NCBI GenBank assembly: GCA_003550325.1 | Contig: QKWP01000688.1 | Coordinates: 151,537 to 215,536 of the forward strand | Source: Gigaspora rosea | Taxonomy: Eukaryota; Glomeromycota; Glomeromycetes; Diversisporales; Gigasporaceae | Length of the DNA stretch: 64,000 nucleotides | Direction of reading: 5' to 3' | Shown here: piece after piece, positions 1 through 11,653 of the stretch | How positions within the stretch are numbered: the first letter of the stretch is position 1 | How the letters are laid out: each line of letters begins with the position of its first letter | Notes under the pieces: generated by a model | What the model was told of the DNA's origin: nothing | The model's database searches: none | Seen by the model: only the letters and a program-made list of their open reading frames with translations | Translations under genes and position numbers: made by a program

Positions 1-652
1 TAACTCACTATTGCCTTTTACCTACACAATCTACACCATTCAATACTACAACTTGTTACACTACAATCCAGGGTTATATTCCAAAATCACTTATCAATAT
101 TATATCCCAATATACGTCTTATAAAAATGCAGCTAATATTACTATTAAGCTTCTTCTACTACTTTCACAAAGAATTCACGAAAAATTATGGAAACCATAC
201 TGCACAAATTTAGCACATTGGAAATTTATACAAGCTCTACTCCAACCCAATACCATATCTACCAAACCTTTATATACTCCGCGTTATAACAGAACTCTAT
301 ATACTTATAGCTGTATCTGTGGCTTACCAGACCAACAAAATGAAAACAACAATAGCACATGCCCACCTTTGGGCTTAGCACTTAGAAAAATAGAAATCTG
401 GTTACACAACTGGATTAAATATAGTTCTTCAACTAACTTTATTCTCTATATTCAAATCTAGGTGAGTTTTAACCACTCTAGTAGGCTTAGGTTGCAGATA
501 AATTAGATAGAAATTAAATAACTCTATCTATAGTCTGAGTCTTAATTCTTGTATAATTAATAGTTGTAATTTGAGAAACCCCATGAGGAATCTTACACAT
601 TTTATTAATAAAGATAAAGGCAAAACCTCACCTTAATACCAAAAAAAAAAAA
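1..652 (+). mobile_element. 3' part of a non-LTR (LINE) retrotransposon
   Basis: Coding end (3-461), then a 3' untranslated region beginning CTAGGTGAGT and containing GTAGGCTTAGGTTGCAGATA, which recurs at 60.06 kb and 19.13 kb. The tail ends in CCTCACCTTAATACC followed by an A-run at about 641-652, matching the CCTCACCT plus A-run tail of the 60-kb copy. The left boundary and its target duplication are outside the window. Confidence 0.75.
3..461 (+). CDS. LINE ORF2 C-terminus (partial, 5' end outside window)
   Basis: Open reading frame without a break from the window edge to a TAG at 459-461 (152 codons seen). It aligns by eye along its whole length with the last third of the LINE protein at 58.5-60.1 kb: shared landmarks are the EKLWKPYC block, the CICGLPDQ block, the CPPLG motif and the final YIQI before the stop. 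This is the region after RNase H and the zinc knuckle in Tad/I-type LINEs; its exact function is not known. The frame is intact here, although its codons differ at many places from the other copy, so the two are separate, diverged copies of one family. The start codon and catalytic domains lie to the left of the window. Confidence 0.8.
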   Translation, partial: THYCLLPTQSTPFNTTTCYTTIQGYIPKSLINIISQYTSYKNAANITIKLLLLLSQRIHEKLWKPYCTNLAHWKFIQALLQPNTISTKPLYTPRYNRTLYTYSCICGLPDQQNENNNSTCPPLGLALRKIEIWLHNWIKYSSSTNFILYIQI

Positions 653-1751
653 CCTCACAAAATTTAAACAACTATATTAGTTTATTATATTTTTAATAAT
701 TTTTAATAAATTAAAATTTAATATCTAATATGTATAAATAAAATATGTATATACTATATATCAATTACACTGATCATATGATAAGTAGTACACCAAATAA
801 TAAAACTCTAAAAAAAATAATAATAATAATAAACAAAATTTTAGTTAAAATCAATAGGAACTTGGAAGAATTAATAAACCTAAAGCATTGTATGTATATA
901 CATAATAGTGCACAAAAGTGAAATTTTAAATTTGTTTTGAATTAAATTTATTTTGGAAATTATACTCTTGTGCACTATTTTAAGTTTCTATATAATTATA
1001 TGATCCTAATATTGATTAAAAATTAATTGAGTATATGATCTGAAAAATCTCATTTATATTTTGTACTATTTGTTACAGATCATAATAAAATCAAATTAAA
1101 ATAAAATATGGGTTTCTGTTTAACTAGTATTACAAATTGAAAGTTGAAAAGTCAATTAGTTGATTAGTTAACAACTAATCAATTGTACTTTTTGAATACC
1201 AACTAATCAATTAATTGATTAATTAATTGATTAATCAATTAGTTGCAACTAATCAATTAAAGAATTAATTATTAATTGATTGAAAAATTAAAAAATTAAT
1301 TAGTAAATTAGTTGCAATTAATTAATTAATTGATTAAACAATTAGTTGCAACAAACAATTAATCAAATAATCAATTAATAAATTAATAACAACAAAAAAT
1401 TAAAAAATTAAGCAACTAATTGATTAAAAAAATTTTGACAATTTGTTACAATATATTTAACTCTCTAAACCCTATTTATATTTATTTAAAATAAACTTTA
1501 CTCTAAAACTAGTCTCTAAATTTAATCCCTAATTCTAAAAAAATGCACTTCAAAAATTTATTTTTTGGCAGTTTGTCAATTTTTTTATACTATATATATT
1601 TTAATTTAATCTGATTTTATTTAATTTGCACAAAAATTAATTAAATTTTAATATCTAAATAAAAAATTCTTAATAATTTCAAATTTTGTAATTAGATTTA
1701 AACGATTTTAATTTACAAACATTTTAAATTTTTAATTACTAATTTGGATAT
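653..1751. other. AT-rich DNA with a small inverted repeat and a TAATTGATT-type low-complexity tract
   Basis: No gene seen. A short inverted repeat (AATAGTGCACAAAAGT near 905 and its near-complement near 964-980) encloses about 45 bases and may be a tiny MITE. From about 1141 to 1440 the sequence is a degenerate tract of AATTAGTTGATTAA-like words in both orientations. Similar tracts occur at about 15735-15830 and 17420-17530. Confidence 0.5.
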
Positions 1752-2254
1752 GATCTGCAGAATTTCTATATTAGAATTTGGATCAAATTACTATGATATT
1801 AATTATATGCTTGAATCTGAGTATTGTATAATCAAAAGTATTTTTTTATTAAGTTAATAACCAAAGTAAATAATTGAAAGTTGCAGAGCTCACTAAAACA
1901 TACCCAATATAATTATATCATTCAAGTTGGCCTAGTAGAGACTGATATATCACTAAAAAATGATTGGCTGACCATATTAAATTTCTTTAAAAATTTATAT
2001 GACAAAATATTTTTTAGTGATATTTCAGTTTCTATTAGGCCAATTTGAATAATATAAATAATATAATCACTATTAGATACATCTTAGTGAGCTTTACAAC
2101 TTTTAATTATTTGATATTGGTTGTTAACTTAGTAAAAAAATACTTTTTATTGTATAATACTCAGATTCTAGCATATAATAAAAATTTATATTGTACTTAT
2201 TACCAAAATTTACTATTGTTCCAATATAGTAATTCTGCTAATTTTATCTGAATC
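1752..2254. mobile_element. MITE family A, copy 1 (long inverted arms)
   Basis: About 500-bp inverted repeat. The left arm contains GAATCTGAGTATTGTATAAT, then AAGTTAATAACC and GTTGCAGAGCTCACT; the right arm carries the same landmarks in reverse complement, ending in CTGAATC at 2254. The arms are about 230 bp and diverged by scattered changes. The centre has GATTGGCTGACC and a LAGTGATATTTCAG-type motif that recurs in copies at 15.0, 57.2 and 57.4 kb. The short open frame at 2045-2251 lies in the right arm and is not a gene. Confidence 0.75.
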
Positions 2255-3000
2255 ATCAATTAATAGTATTTCAAATATGCATAAATATATTACAACTACA
2301 CATTATATTAAATACTTATTGTCTGTATTTACATAATCTTGACAAGGTATTATATTTATAGTACATCTCTATACAATTACTACAATAAGATATAAAAAAC
2401 TTAGTAATTATATAAAAATTAACTGTATTTAAAAATAATTAGTTAAGCCAATTTTAAAGAAATTAACTGTATTTAAAAATAATTAGTTAAGACAATTTTA
2501 AAGAAATTTATCTTTTTAAAACTAATATATTATATATCATTCTTGTATATAAGGTAATTTCAAATTATAAAATTTTGCTATAAATAATAAATATAAAAAA
2601 GCAGAACAATAAAAAGATCTTAATATAATAGACTCATTTGGTTTAAATAATCTTTCAAAAGTTTTTACAAGTTGCATATTTATCTTTAAGTAAAAGCTAT
2701 AATAACTATGCAAAAAAGCTAATTAAAATAAATAAAATAAAAAAATAAGATAAATGAACTTTCTGAAATGATCTATATAATGTTTAATTAATAACCATGC
2801 TAAATAATTTATACAACTTGTATATATAGACAATCTACTAATATTAGCTACCAATGGCTTATTTTTTTTAAAAAGGAATTATTTGCAAATATTTTCATAC
2901 TATAGCTTTTTATATTAAAGACCTTTGTAAACAAGAAAAATATTTATATTTGTCTAAAATAGCTTTTTCAACTTATGAACAATTCCAAAATATTCTAATA
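2255..3000. other. AT-rich DNA, nothing recognised
   Basis: No coding frame or bounded repeat seen, apart from a short direct duplication of AAAAATAATTAGTTAAG around 2430-2490. Confidence 0.5.
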
Positions 3001-3178
3001 TCTGGGTTATAACCCCACTGGGTTATATCCCAACTTGAGTTATATTCCAGATTTAAACAAAATAAGTTTCTTTATTATATATGTTTTTATATGTTTTATG
3101 TATTGAGTTATATCTTTTCTTAGTTATATCTCCAAAAATACTTAGAAAAAAGGGTGGTATAACTCAGGTATGACTATA
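3001..3178 (+). repeat. Dispersed repeat R1, copy 1
   Basis: Contains GGTTATATCCCAACTTGAGT near its start and GGTATAACTCAGGTATGACT at its end. The same landmarks in the same order recur at 3746-3907. The GGTTATA start and TATAACT end are weakly complementary, so it may be a MITE. Confidence 0.55.
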
Positions 3179-3745
3179 TATATAGTATTAAAAATGAACA
3201 TTTAGGCAAGCATTATGGAACAGACAACTGCCAACTACCAAGACCAAAAACATACCTCACAATATACCCAATATTGAAAGCAGTATTATTTGGCAATGCT
3301 AAGATGCATTAGATATAAGATGAGTTCACAAAGCAAGTTTGGTTTCTAATTATTTTTATTTATTGATTCTTATATCAGCAGATTTACAGAATTGAAATTG
3401 GGCCCTAAAAATGGTCCCAAAATTCAATTGTTTACAAAAATTCATTGGTCAGATGATGATCAGATGATCAACAAATAACTGATCAATATAAATAAACCCA
3501 TTAGATAAGCGCCAACCCATTAGATCTTAGAGATAAGGTGGTTTGATTTGCAGGATTTCTAAACTTTTATTCTCTATTCCACAATTTTTCCACTTGAATG
3601 GCAGAATTATACTATTTTGAAAATTCACTGATCTTGTATTCAATATCCATTAATTGATAAGCTGTGCACAAGAACTGGATCCAGATTTTCAGCAAAATTG
3701 ACATTACATATTTCTGACTGGTCTATTTTTACCACTAACAATAGT

Positions 3746-3907
3746 CATATCTGGTTTATATCCCTACTGGTTATATTCCAACTTGAGTTAAATCCCTAGA
3801 TTTAAACAAGATAAATAACTTTTTTTTTATGTTTTTATATGTTTTATATATTGAGTTATCCAAAAATTCTCCAGAAAAAGGGGAGATATAACTCAGGTAT
3901 GACTGTA
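3746..3907 (+). repeat. Dispersed repeat R1, copy 2
   Basis: Second copy of the repeat at 3001-3178, with matching TTGAGTTA, TTTAAACAAGATAA, ATATGTTTTATATATTGAGT and TATAACTCAGGTATGACT segments. A shorter echo of the end (CAGGTATGACTATTT) lies at about 11413. Confidence 0.55.
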
Positions 3908-4201
3908 TAGTGTTGGCAATTTTTATTAGCCAATCCAAATATTATAGCCATTTCACTATTAGCAAGCCAAGGCCAATGGCAAAATTTGGTCAAAAGTTTC
4001 TAAATTAATCATATTAGCCAATTATATTATGAACTTTTCTTATACAAATATTTGGCCATTTTAGCCAAATAAATTTTTTGCTCTTTTTTCTATTGGGCTG
4101 AGCTATTGGACATAGCCAATGGCCGGCCAAAAGTCCAAGTAGCAATACAAAATATATATGCTAATAAATTTGAAATACCTACAAGCTCTGGATAATATTG
4201 A

Positions 4202-4453
4202 GGATATATTGAATATAAAGATAATAACAATAATAATAGTTCTTTATCAACTTCATCTAAAGAGATCCTTACTTATATGGACATATTTTGGGATCTAATA
4301 TTCAAATCAAAATACCACAATCAAACATATCTATACATACATCAAAAATATAATATAGCTAATATAAATGCTACTGCTATTTATCAACAAAAAAAATCAA
4401 AGAATTCATGGAATCTACTGCAAAATGCCTCTAATAATTATAGAATAACTTAA
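4202..4453 (+). pseudogene. Possible coding remnant of unknown function
   Basis: An 83-codon frame without stop ends with TAA at 4451-4453. It has an Asn/Ser-rich start followed by a stretch with ordinary amino-acid composition (TYMDIFWDLIFKSKYHNQTY). There is no ATG at its left end and only an internal Met, and the flanks are noncoding. I do not recognise it. It may be a decayed exon or chance. Confidence 0.22.
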
Positions 4454-7400
4454 TATTTTCTCAAGACCTAGTTAAATTTAAACACTCATCAGCACAACAA
4501 CATTTTAATTATAGTGATTAAAATACTTTAATGTTTCACCTTCATAATATTGTTACTTAGATGATTTCAAAATCTAGTCAATGTTATAAACAAAGAACAG
4601 GTTATCATAGATTCATAACTTAAGATACCAGAATTATTTCACTTGAACAAGAAAAAAAATAGCAATGGAAATCATCATACCAAAGTTAAATAAGATATGG
4701 ATATATAGCACAGCCACCTATTTAATAAAGTACAACCAATGTAATGTATGTTTAGTAAAACTTTTATATGAAAATTTCTTAAAAAACTTTCTATTATTTG
4801 CCTATGTATTATTTGTTGTACCGGTATCCCCACATAATATATAGCATTTCTGAAATTTTAAATATATGACACAATTCATTAAAGTCAGTTGATTAACTTG
4901 CTCAATAAATTAATACGTGCTCTTACAATTTTATTTTAAGTGTAGGTTAACATAAAAAAAAAAAAATACAGTGTTACTAATTTTTTAAACAGCTACGTAT
5001 ATATGAAGCTTAAGATCAAATTTTGCAAACGCTACAGTTTCCTTATTTTTTTCTTAAAAGTTTTTTGTTTATTTAATACTCGTAAATGAATATTTCTAAG
5101 TACTATACTTTCTTTAATTCATTTTCTAGACTCTAGCTCCGGCTTCTATTTCACTAAACTTAAGCTATTCGATTGCACAAGTAATACAAAGATGCTCGAA
5201 ATTAATAGCGATAATTGTGTAACAGCAACGTGTAAGGATAATGTTAAATCAAAATCTACGGATGATCGACATGAAAAATGGGTTGGACTCCGGATAATTC
5301 TAAAAAAGGTACAATTACTAAACCGGGCATGTTTTTATTAAATTTGACCAACTCATCAGGGGTTCCCCAAAATTCCGGTCGGGATAGATCAGAATACATC
5401 AGAATCTTGTTCGGCTGGATCGGAATTGATCAATTTTGTCCCAAGATCATAAAAATTTTACTAATAAATCATATCCATTCATTAAGTAAAAAATGCCCAG
5501 CTGGTAATTTTGCTATAGAACTTGCTAACAACTTCGACCTAGATCTGACGCATCCGACCCGGAAATTTGGGGACAACCCTGTAAAAATCAATTAGACCAT
5601 TTTTTTGGCCCAAACCTTTCTAAATATTGGGCATATTAAAATTTATTTTTATATTGGCCAGAGCTAAAAAAAAAAGTTTGGGCAAAAAAATGTCTGAAAA
5701 TTTACTATTAACTCAATTAGTACATCAGTAGTACATCCCTCTATTAGTATTATCCGGGGTTCTAATATCGGTCCTGGTATGTTTGCATAGACAATTAATC
5801 AACATAAAGTAACATAAAATGCTTACATGCTATAATTTTTCTCAAGGATAAAACGAATAACAAATAAATAGTTTAGCTCACTAAAGATTTTGCAAGGAAT
5901 CATCTGATTGTCTTCTACACATTTGATATACCGGTAGATATGGAGACTAATTCTGATCAGAAAATTGTTCTCGCCAAAAGGGTTGATCAGGTCGCCGGCC
6001 CGAACTTTTTAAGGATCGACCCTGGCCCATAATGTTTTTCATCGATTCGTAAATTATCAAATATATTGTTTTAATAAATAAACTTTATAATTTATTTATA
6101 CATATAAAACAAACTTAATTGAAAAACATGATGTAAAAATGAAATGCAGTAATTATCGATCTTATTAAATTATTAATGCACTTAAATGAGAACATTTTGT
6201 AAAATAAATTGAATAACTTACTTTAACAAATCCAAATAAATGTAAATAAATAAATAAAAAAAAGTATTATTTATACAATAACATTACTATCCATGAATTT
6301 AAAAATCGTTAATCCGAGTTTTCTAATATATGGTTTGTCTATAAATGTTGCATTTTATATCAGCAGGGGGGACATTCGTTTCCGATGATTTCCGGGATCG
6401 ACGTTACACAAGTATTTATACAAATTTTTTCAAACTTAAAAAAAAATAACAATCGATACAACACTTTATTAACAAAAGAACTTCCTAGTAAGCGTCTCTT
6501 TGTTGAATCACTGTGAATCACATCGAATTACGCAATAAAAAGTAGATATACTAAGAGTTGAAGTATTGTCTAACGTATAATAAAAATATATTGTATTGCT
6601 TAATTTATAAACTTTCAAGTCGTTTTTTTTAGTTTTTTACGTCTTTTTTTCTTTTGTTCCAAATAATTAACTTGTTTATTTCATTTATAAATTTATATAG
6701 ACTGTTTTCGAAAGTTACATGTATTATCTATAAGATGTTTGATTCATTTTTATATATGCGATAGTATAGTTTTGTTAATTATATATGAAGTATAAAAAAT
6801 GGCGTGTAACTTGTTAAAGAAACTTTTTAATAAAGCTCTTGTTTTATAAGCTATAATTTAACCTGGGTGGATAGTTTTATTCATTCACTACGCGAGTTAG
6901 TTTGCATCGAAGTTACGAAAGAAGTAATATGTTTAATGATTATCTATCTGTTTTCACAGAAAGTATCACGTGAATAATAAACCGTTTCATATGATTTGTC
7001 CCCGAAAATACGAAAGTCCTCCTGTCCATCCAGTCATACGCAAATTCACGGAATGTTTACAGAAAACAAGGGGATATAATGGAAACATTCAGATGTTGCT
7101 AGTAATTCGGATAACAGTAATCTGAACACACAAATCATACTGATTGAAAATTTATGTATCGGATATGAATTTAAAAGATAATGCACTTTGTAAAAATATT
7201 CTTTATAGAGTTTAATAAAATTTGCATGTATAATCATGAACGAGATTAGTTTGAATTAGCATTTTGACTCGAGTAAATACTTTTGATCGAATTAGTATTT
7301 AACTCGAGTCAATATTCGAGTTATAAAATTCTAACTCGAATTACTCAAGTTAATTCGAGTCCAAGCTCTATGTTCATACCAAGGTTAAAATGTTATCTTT

Positions 7401-7952
7401 AAACAGAATAGTGATGCATATCCAAGTTTTAGATTAGGTACATAGTCGAATCTATTAGATTATGATTATTTTGTTAATAAAGTTAATAAATTACTTTAGT
7501 TAATAAATGATTCAAGCAAATAAAGGAATTTTTTAATTACTTTGTAAAGACGTCTGATTGTATTTATTTCGAGCATTTAACCTAAACTTAGATACAGCAT
7601 AAAGTTTTAATTCTTTCGTTTCGATTTCATTAATAAGTTCATGTGACACCATTCATGTTGGACGATCTTTCCTGTATTACAGAGGTACAATAAGCCTGAA
7701 TAGTATCCAATCTGTACGTTCATACAGGAACGACCGTTCCAGACAATTATTTATTTATTATGACTTTAAGATTCTACAGAAAATAAATTTTGTCATCCTT
7801 AATCTGATGCGCTTTTCCTACCTGCTGCTAATATTATGTAAATACAGACTTCAAAATTATTGGTTATCTTTTTTTCAGATGAAGGGTTTTTTAGTTCCAT
7901 TATTCCCGTGATAACCAAAACTGGTTTAACAACGATTTAACCAATTACGTAA
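4454..7952. other. Intergenic, no gene recognised; short CTCGAGT repeat cluster at 7262-7372
   Basis: About 3.5 kb without a supported gene. A 105-codon open frame at 5278-5595 has slightly higher GC than its surroundings but no recognisable motif, and its words (GGGGACAACCCTGTAAAA, GATCGACCCTGGCCCATAA nearby) look like noncoding repeat. From 7262 to 7372 the word AACTCGAGT and its variants recur at irregular spacing on both strands. Confidence 0.45.
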
Positions 7953-8072
7953 TTGAGTGTATGTTGCTTAGCGTGTAATCATACGTTACACATAGTGTTC
8001 AAATATGGTAATAAATATAACGATAACGACAATGCATTTCATAGCAGATCTTTTTTTTTTCTTAGTTTTAAA

Positions 8073-9203
8073 ATGTCATATAATCTGAGTGCAGAACATT
8101 TAAAAAAAATAATCCGTTCGTCAAATGAAATTACCCCAATAATTGATAATTTTAATCAATTATATTTAAAAGATAATAACTCTTTTAATGAAATTATTAA
8201 AGAATTATATAAAATATACGATGAAAAAAGATTAAAATGTGATGATTCGGATTCAATCATTAACACATGGGATCAAATTCTAACAAAAAAGAAGCAAAAT
8301 CCTGAAAAGATTATCAATTGGTGCTTGAATAATCAAAACAATCCTATGGCTCAAATCGTTCTTGCAAGATGTTATCGTTTTGGTAAATGGATTGAAAAGA
8401 ACGAATACAAATCATTTATTTACTATAAAAAATCTGCTGATATGGGGCTCGTTGAAGGAATATTTGGTGTTGGTGTTTGTTATGATATAGGTATTGGTGT
8501 TAATAAAGATGAAAATAAGGCATTCATTTATTATCAAAAAGCTTCTAATATGGGTCATATTAGTGGAACTTTTAATGTTGGTTGTTGTTATGAACAAGGA
8601 ACTGGTGTTAAAAAAGATGAAAATAAGGCATTCATTTATTATCAAAAAGCTTCTGATATGGGTTATGCTTGGGGAACTTTTAATGTCGGTTGTTGTTATG
8701 AACAAGGAACTGGTGTTGAAAAAAATGAACATAAAGCATTTATTTATTATCAAAAATCTGCTGATATGGGTTGTATTAGTGGAATATATAATGTTGGATA
8801 TTGTTATCAAAACGGAATTGGAGTTGATAAAGATGAATATAAAGCATTTGTTAATTATCTGAAATCTGCTGATATGGATGATGCTGATGGAATTTATAAT
8901 GTTGGATATTGTTACGAAAATGGAATTGGTGTTGAAAAAGATGAACAAAAAGCTTTTAGTTATTATCAAAAATCTGCCAATATGGGTAACGCTAGTGGTA
9001 TAAACAATGTTGGATATTGTTATGATAAAGGAATTGGTGTTGAAGTCGATGAACATAAAGCATTTATTTATTATCAAAAATCTGCTGATATGGGTCATTC
9101 TATTGCAATAAAAAACGTTGGTTATTGTTATCTTCATGGTTCTGGTGTTAAAAAAGATGAATATAAGGCTTTTATTTATCATAAAAAATTGCCTGAAATG
9201 TGA
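8073..9203 (+). CDS. Sel1-like repeat (SLR) protein
   Basis: A 376-residue protein if translation starts at the ATG at 8073. The frame is open upstream to an ATG at 7953, but those 40 residues are Cys/His/Asn-rich and end at a T-run plus CTTAG (8051-8065) that looks like an intron acceptor, so 8073 is preferred. Residues 1-89 form a helical-looking N-terminal region. Residues 90-376 are eight Sel1 repeats of 36 residues, consensus GxxNVGYCYxxGxGVxKDExKAFxYYQKSADMG. Sel1 repeats form TPR-like helical solenoids used as protein-interaction scaffolds; in Rhizophagus-type fungi they are often joined to kinase domains, but no kinase is present here. The last repeat stops early after KKLPEM. Function and partner are not known. 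This is the best candidate for an intact host gene in the window. Confidence 0.85.
   Translation: MSYNLSAEHLKKIIRSSNEITPIIDNFNQLYLKDNNSFNEIIKELYKIYDEKRLKCDDSDSIINTWDQILTKKKQNPEKIINWCLNNQNNPMAQIVLARCYRFGKWIEKNEYKSFIYYKKSADMGLVEGIFGVGVCYDIGIGVNKDENKAFIYYQKASNMGHISGTFNVGCCYEQGTGVKKDENKAFIYYQKASDMGYAWGTFNVGCCYEQGTGVEKNEHKAFIYYQKSADMGCISGIYNVGYCYQNGIGVDKDEYKAFVNYLKSADMDDADGIYNVGYCYENGIGVEKDEQKAFSYYQKSANMGNASGINNVGYCYDKGIGVEVDEHKAFIYYQKSADMGHSIAIKNVGYCYLHGSGVKKDEYKAFIYHKKLPEM
8340..9200 (+). repeat. Eight tandem 108-bp units encoding Sel1 repeats
   Basis: The gene's repeat region has an exact 108-bp (36-codon) period. Units 3 and 4 are nearly identical at DNA level (GGTTGTTGTTATGAACAAGG in both), pointing to recent unit duplication or gene conversion. 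The conserved unit explains the long open frame on the opposite strand (8412-9287), which is not a gene. Confidence 0.9.
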
Positions 9204-9595
9204 CAAACCGGCTTGTTTATAATCGTTCAATTTTTTTTTAAATAAAAAATTAAATCGTAAAAAGTTATTAATTGCTTTTATAAACAATCAATATTTTAAT
9301 ACTGTAATTATTAAGATATTTATTTTGTAATTAATATAATTGAAATTGTAATTTTTTAAATAAACTAAATAACATTAAAATTAATTACCAAAATAAAAAA
9401 AATATAATTAGCTATATGTAATTTTTGGTATTGCTATTTGGAATTTTTATATTTAATTAAATAATTATTCTATTTGATAGTAGAAAGAATAGATCTGGAA
9501 AAATTGAATTTGTTGTTATTCAAAACTGTTTTCTAGTTAATTTTGCTATTACAACCGGTAGTCTTGAATGTCAGACATATATATTTTTTTAAAGG

Positions 9596-9902
9596 TGTAC
9601 TGTATTGTATTGTAAGTAACAATTTATATATAACGGAATATACATATATAGTGTACTGTACTGAAGATAATTTAGTACCATATTATATAATATTTTGGAA
9701 CGATACATACAGTACGAACATTCCTTTATACTGTAGTATGTACTTAATAGAAAATAATTTAGTTACTGTATTGTTCGAATTTCGATTGATAGAATACAAT
9801 ACAGTAACCTCTTATTACAATACATTAAATGATTAGAGCCGAGCCTTTTGTACGTATTGAATTGTATAAAATGTTAAGTAAAGATACAATACAGTACCAG
9901 AT
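9596..9902. mobile_element. Probable MITE with TACTGTATTGTATTG ends
   Basis: The left end GTGTACTGTATTGTATTG and the right end read in reverse complement (TGGTACTGTATTGTATC) match, as do AAGTAA/ACTTAA just inside. Internal AATACAGTA words recur. Two short open frames over this interval (9543-9836, 9829-10032) are explained by the repeat. No target duplication was verified. Confidence 0.4.
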
Positions 9903-10034
9903 ACAGCAAATACTAGATTCGCTTGTAATAGTGTTAAAATGTTACACAAATAATTTAAACTATCGTTATCATTATGTAACCATTATTTTACGATTTATAG
10001 TCAAAACGTTTGCAAATGGTTTACCAAATTAGTA

Positions 10035-10199
10035 CAAGTCAACCTTCCGCTATTAGTTCTGACGATGAGTGTGATAGCCTGTTCGAAACAAGCCAAATGA
10101 TGATTTTGAAAATGAACAGGGTCCTAATACTAACTATCACCAAACTATAAAAATCCACAAGATTCAAACCCTAAAATGGCAGGCAGAAAAAGGTGTATG
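10035..10199 (+). pseudogene. Short coding-like remnant (acidic/Ser-rich), unknown family
   Basis: Higher-GC patch reading SAISSDDECDSLFETSQ in one frame and, after a one-base shift near 10100, NDDFENEQGPNTNYH in the next, ending in TGA near 10197. The composition is protein-like in contrast to the flanks. It may be a decayed exon of an unknown gene. No homolog recognised. Confidence 0.28.
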
Positions 10200-11645
10200 A
10201 CTGAATTGGCTGATTATTAAAGTTTAAAGTCTTGCTGTGGCAATCTTATTATAAGATAAGTATATACTTTCTAATCATATTGGCCGATTTGGTTTGACCC
10301 CAAAATTAGCCAATCATAATTGAGATTTATTTGTCATTAAAATTTATTACAAGGTGAGTTTTTACAAACCAATTTTTTAAACTTACTTTGAATTAAGTGT
10401 ATAAAATATTGCAATATCTATATGGTTTATTATTAGGTTAAAAAGGCTTTTTCCTGAAAAATTACCTCTGAATTTGCCCTTCCCATTATACAACCAATAA
10501 GTTAATAGCAGACTGATCATTCACTACCTGATTATATCTAAGCACTTAAACAACTACTAATAGTGTTTTTTTATGACTTAGTATAGTTGTTTTTAGTATT
10601 TATTGCTTATTATAAAGACTAAAAAGCTTTTTTATTGAATGTTTTATTCGTTATCCTTTATATTATTTAATAGCAAAAGTTTGTATAACTGTTTATCAAA
10701 AAAGACCCCTAAAAATTAAATCAGCAGATATGTAGTATTGTATTGTCCTTCAATAGTGCACTTTAATAGAGCCAATTCACTATTATATTTATATCTCTTA
10801 TTAATTGTGATGGGTTCAAATATTTGGTTTCATTTGTTAAGATTCTTAATAAATATTATGTGATTATGATCAAAAATGAATTACCAGTATGTATACAATT
10901 TATTTAAAATGGAGTTAATCATTCAGGATTTCTATATAAAAGAGTATTGAGAATTAAACAATACTTTCTTTTTCTTACTTCTTATTGAATACAAATAAAT
11001 TTTTAATTATCAAGTTTTGCTTATAATAAATGATTTTTAACAAAAACAAGGGAAACTTAATAGAAAAGTATTCTTCTACTATTACTTTCAGTTTTTTTCA
11101 GAACTCAATTAAGTTGCTTTATTTTGAAAGGAGCTTGAGCTCTTTTATACTTTTCTTTTACATAATAAAAAATGATACAAAAGAATCTTTTCTTATTTTT
11201 TAATCTTATCTTTTGAATTTTTTGAATTTTTTGAATCTTTTGATTTATAGTAGCTTATCTATTTACTAAAAATAGAAACTACTAAAAAAATAATAAAAAA
11301 AGAGAAAAAATAAAAATTGAGCAAAGTCTAATCTTGGCTTGTGCTATACTGATGACTTCAATTATCACAATGTATAAAAATGTTGTATATATATTTAGAA
11401 CCATATAGTACAGGTATGACTATTTTATTTAACAAATAATAATTTGTTGACTATTTAGATAACAAAAAACTATTTTAGAAGTAATTAAATTTTCTGTATC
11501 AGAGAAAAGCCATTTGCTTGGAATAGATATAAAAGCAATTAACAGGTATTTGTATTCTGTTCTATTTAAAATAGAAAAACAGTACTTATTTTTACTGCAA
11601 TTTTAGATAATATTTTTATACTTAATTATACATTAGTCAAATATT
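10200..11645. other. AT-rich intergenic DNA
   Basis: No gene, RNA or bounded repeat supported. Contains T-rich and A-rich runs around 11090-11330. Confidence 0.45.
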
Positions 11646-11653
11646 GTTGTTAC

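Noticed and set aside
5278-5595. 105-codon open frame with Gly/Asp/Ile-rich reading
   Set aside because: No motif, no splice or start context, and neighbouring noncoding DNA shares its words.
8412-9287. 291-codon open frame on the minus strand opposite the Sel1 gene
   Set aside because: It is open only because the 108-bp repeat excludes stops in that frame; its reading is Ile/Phe-rich and repetitive.
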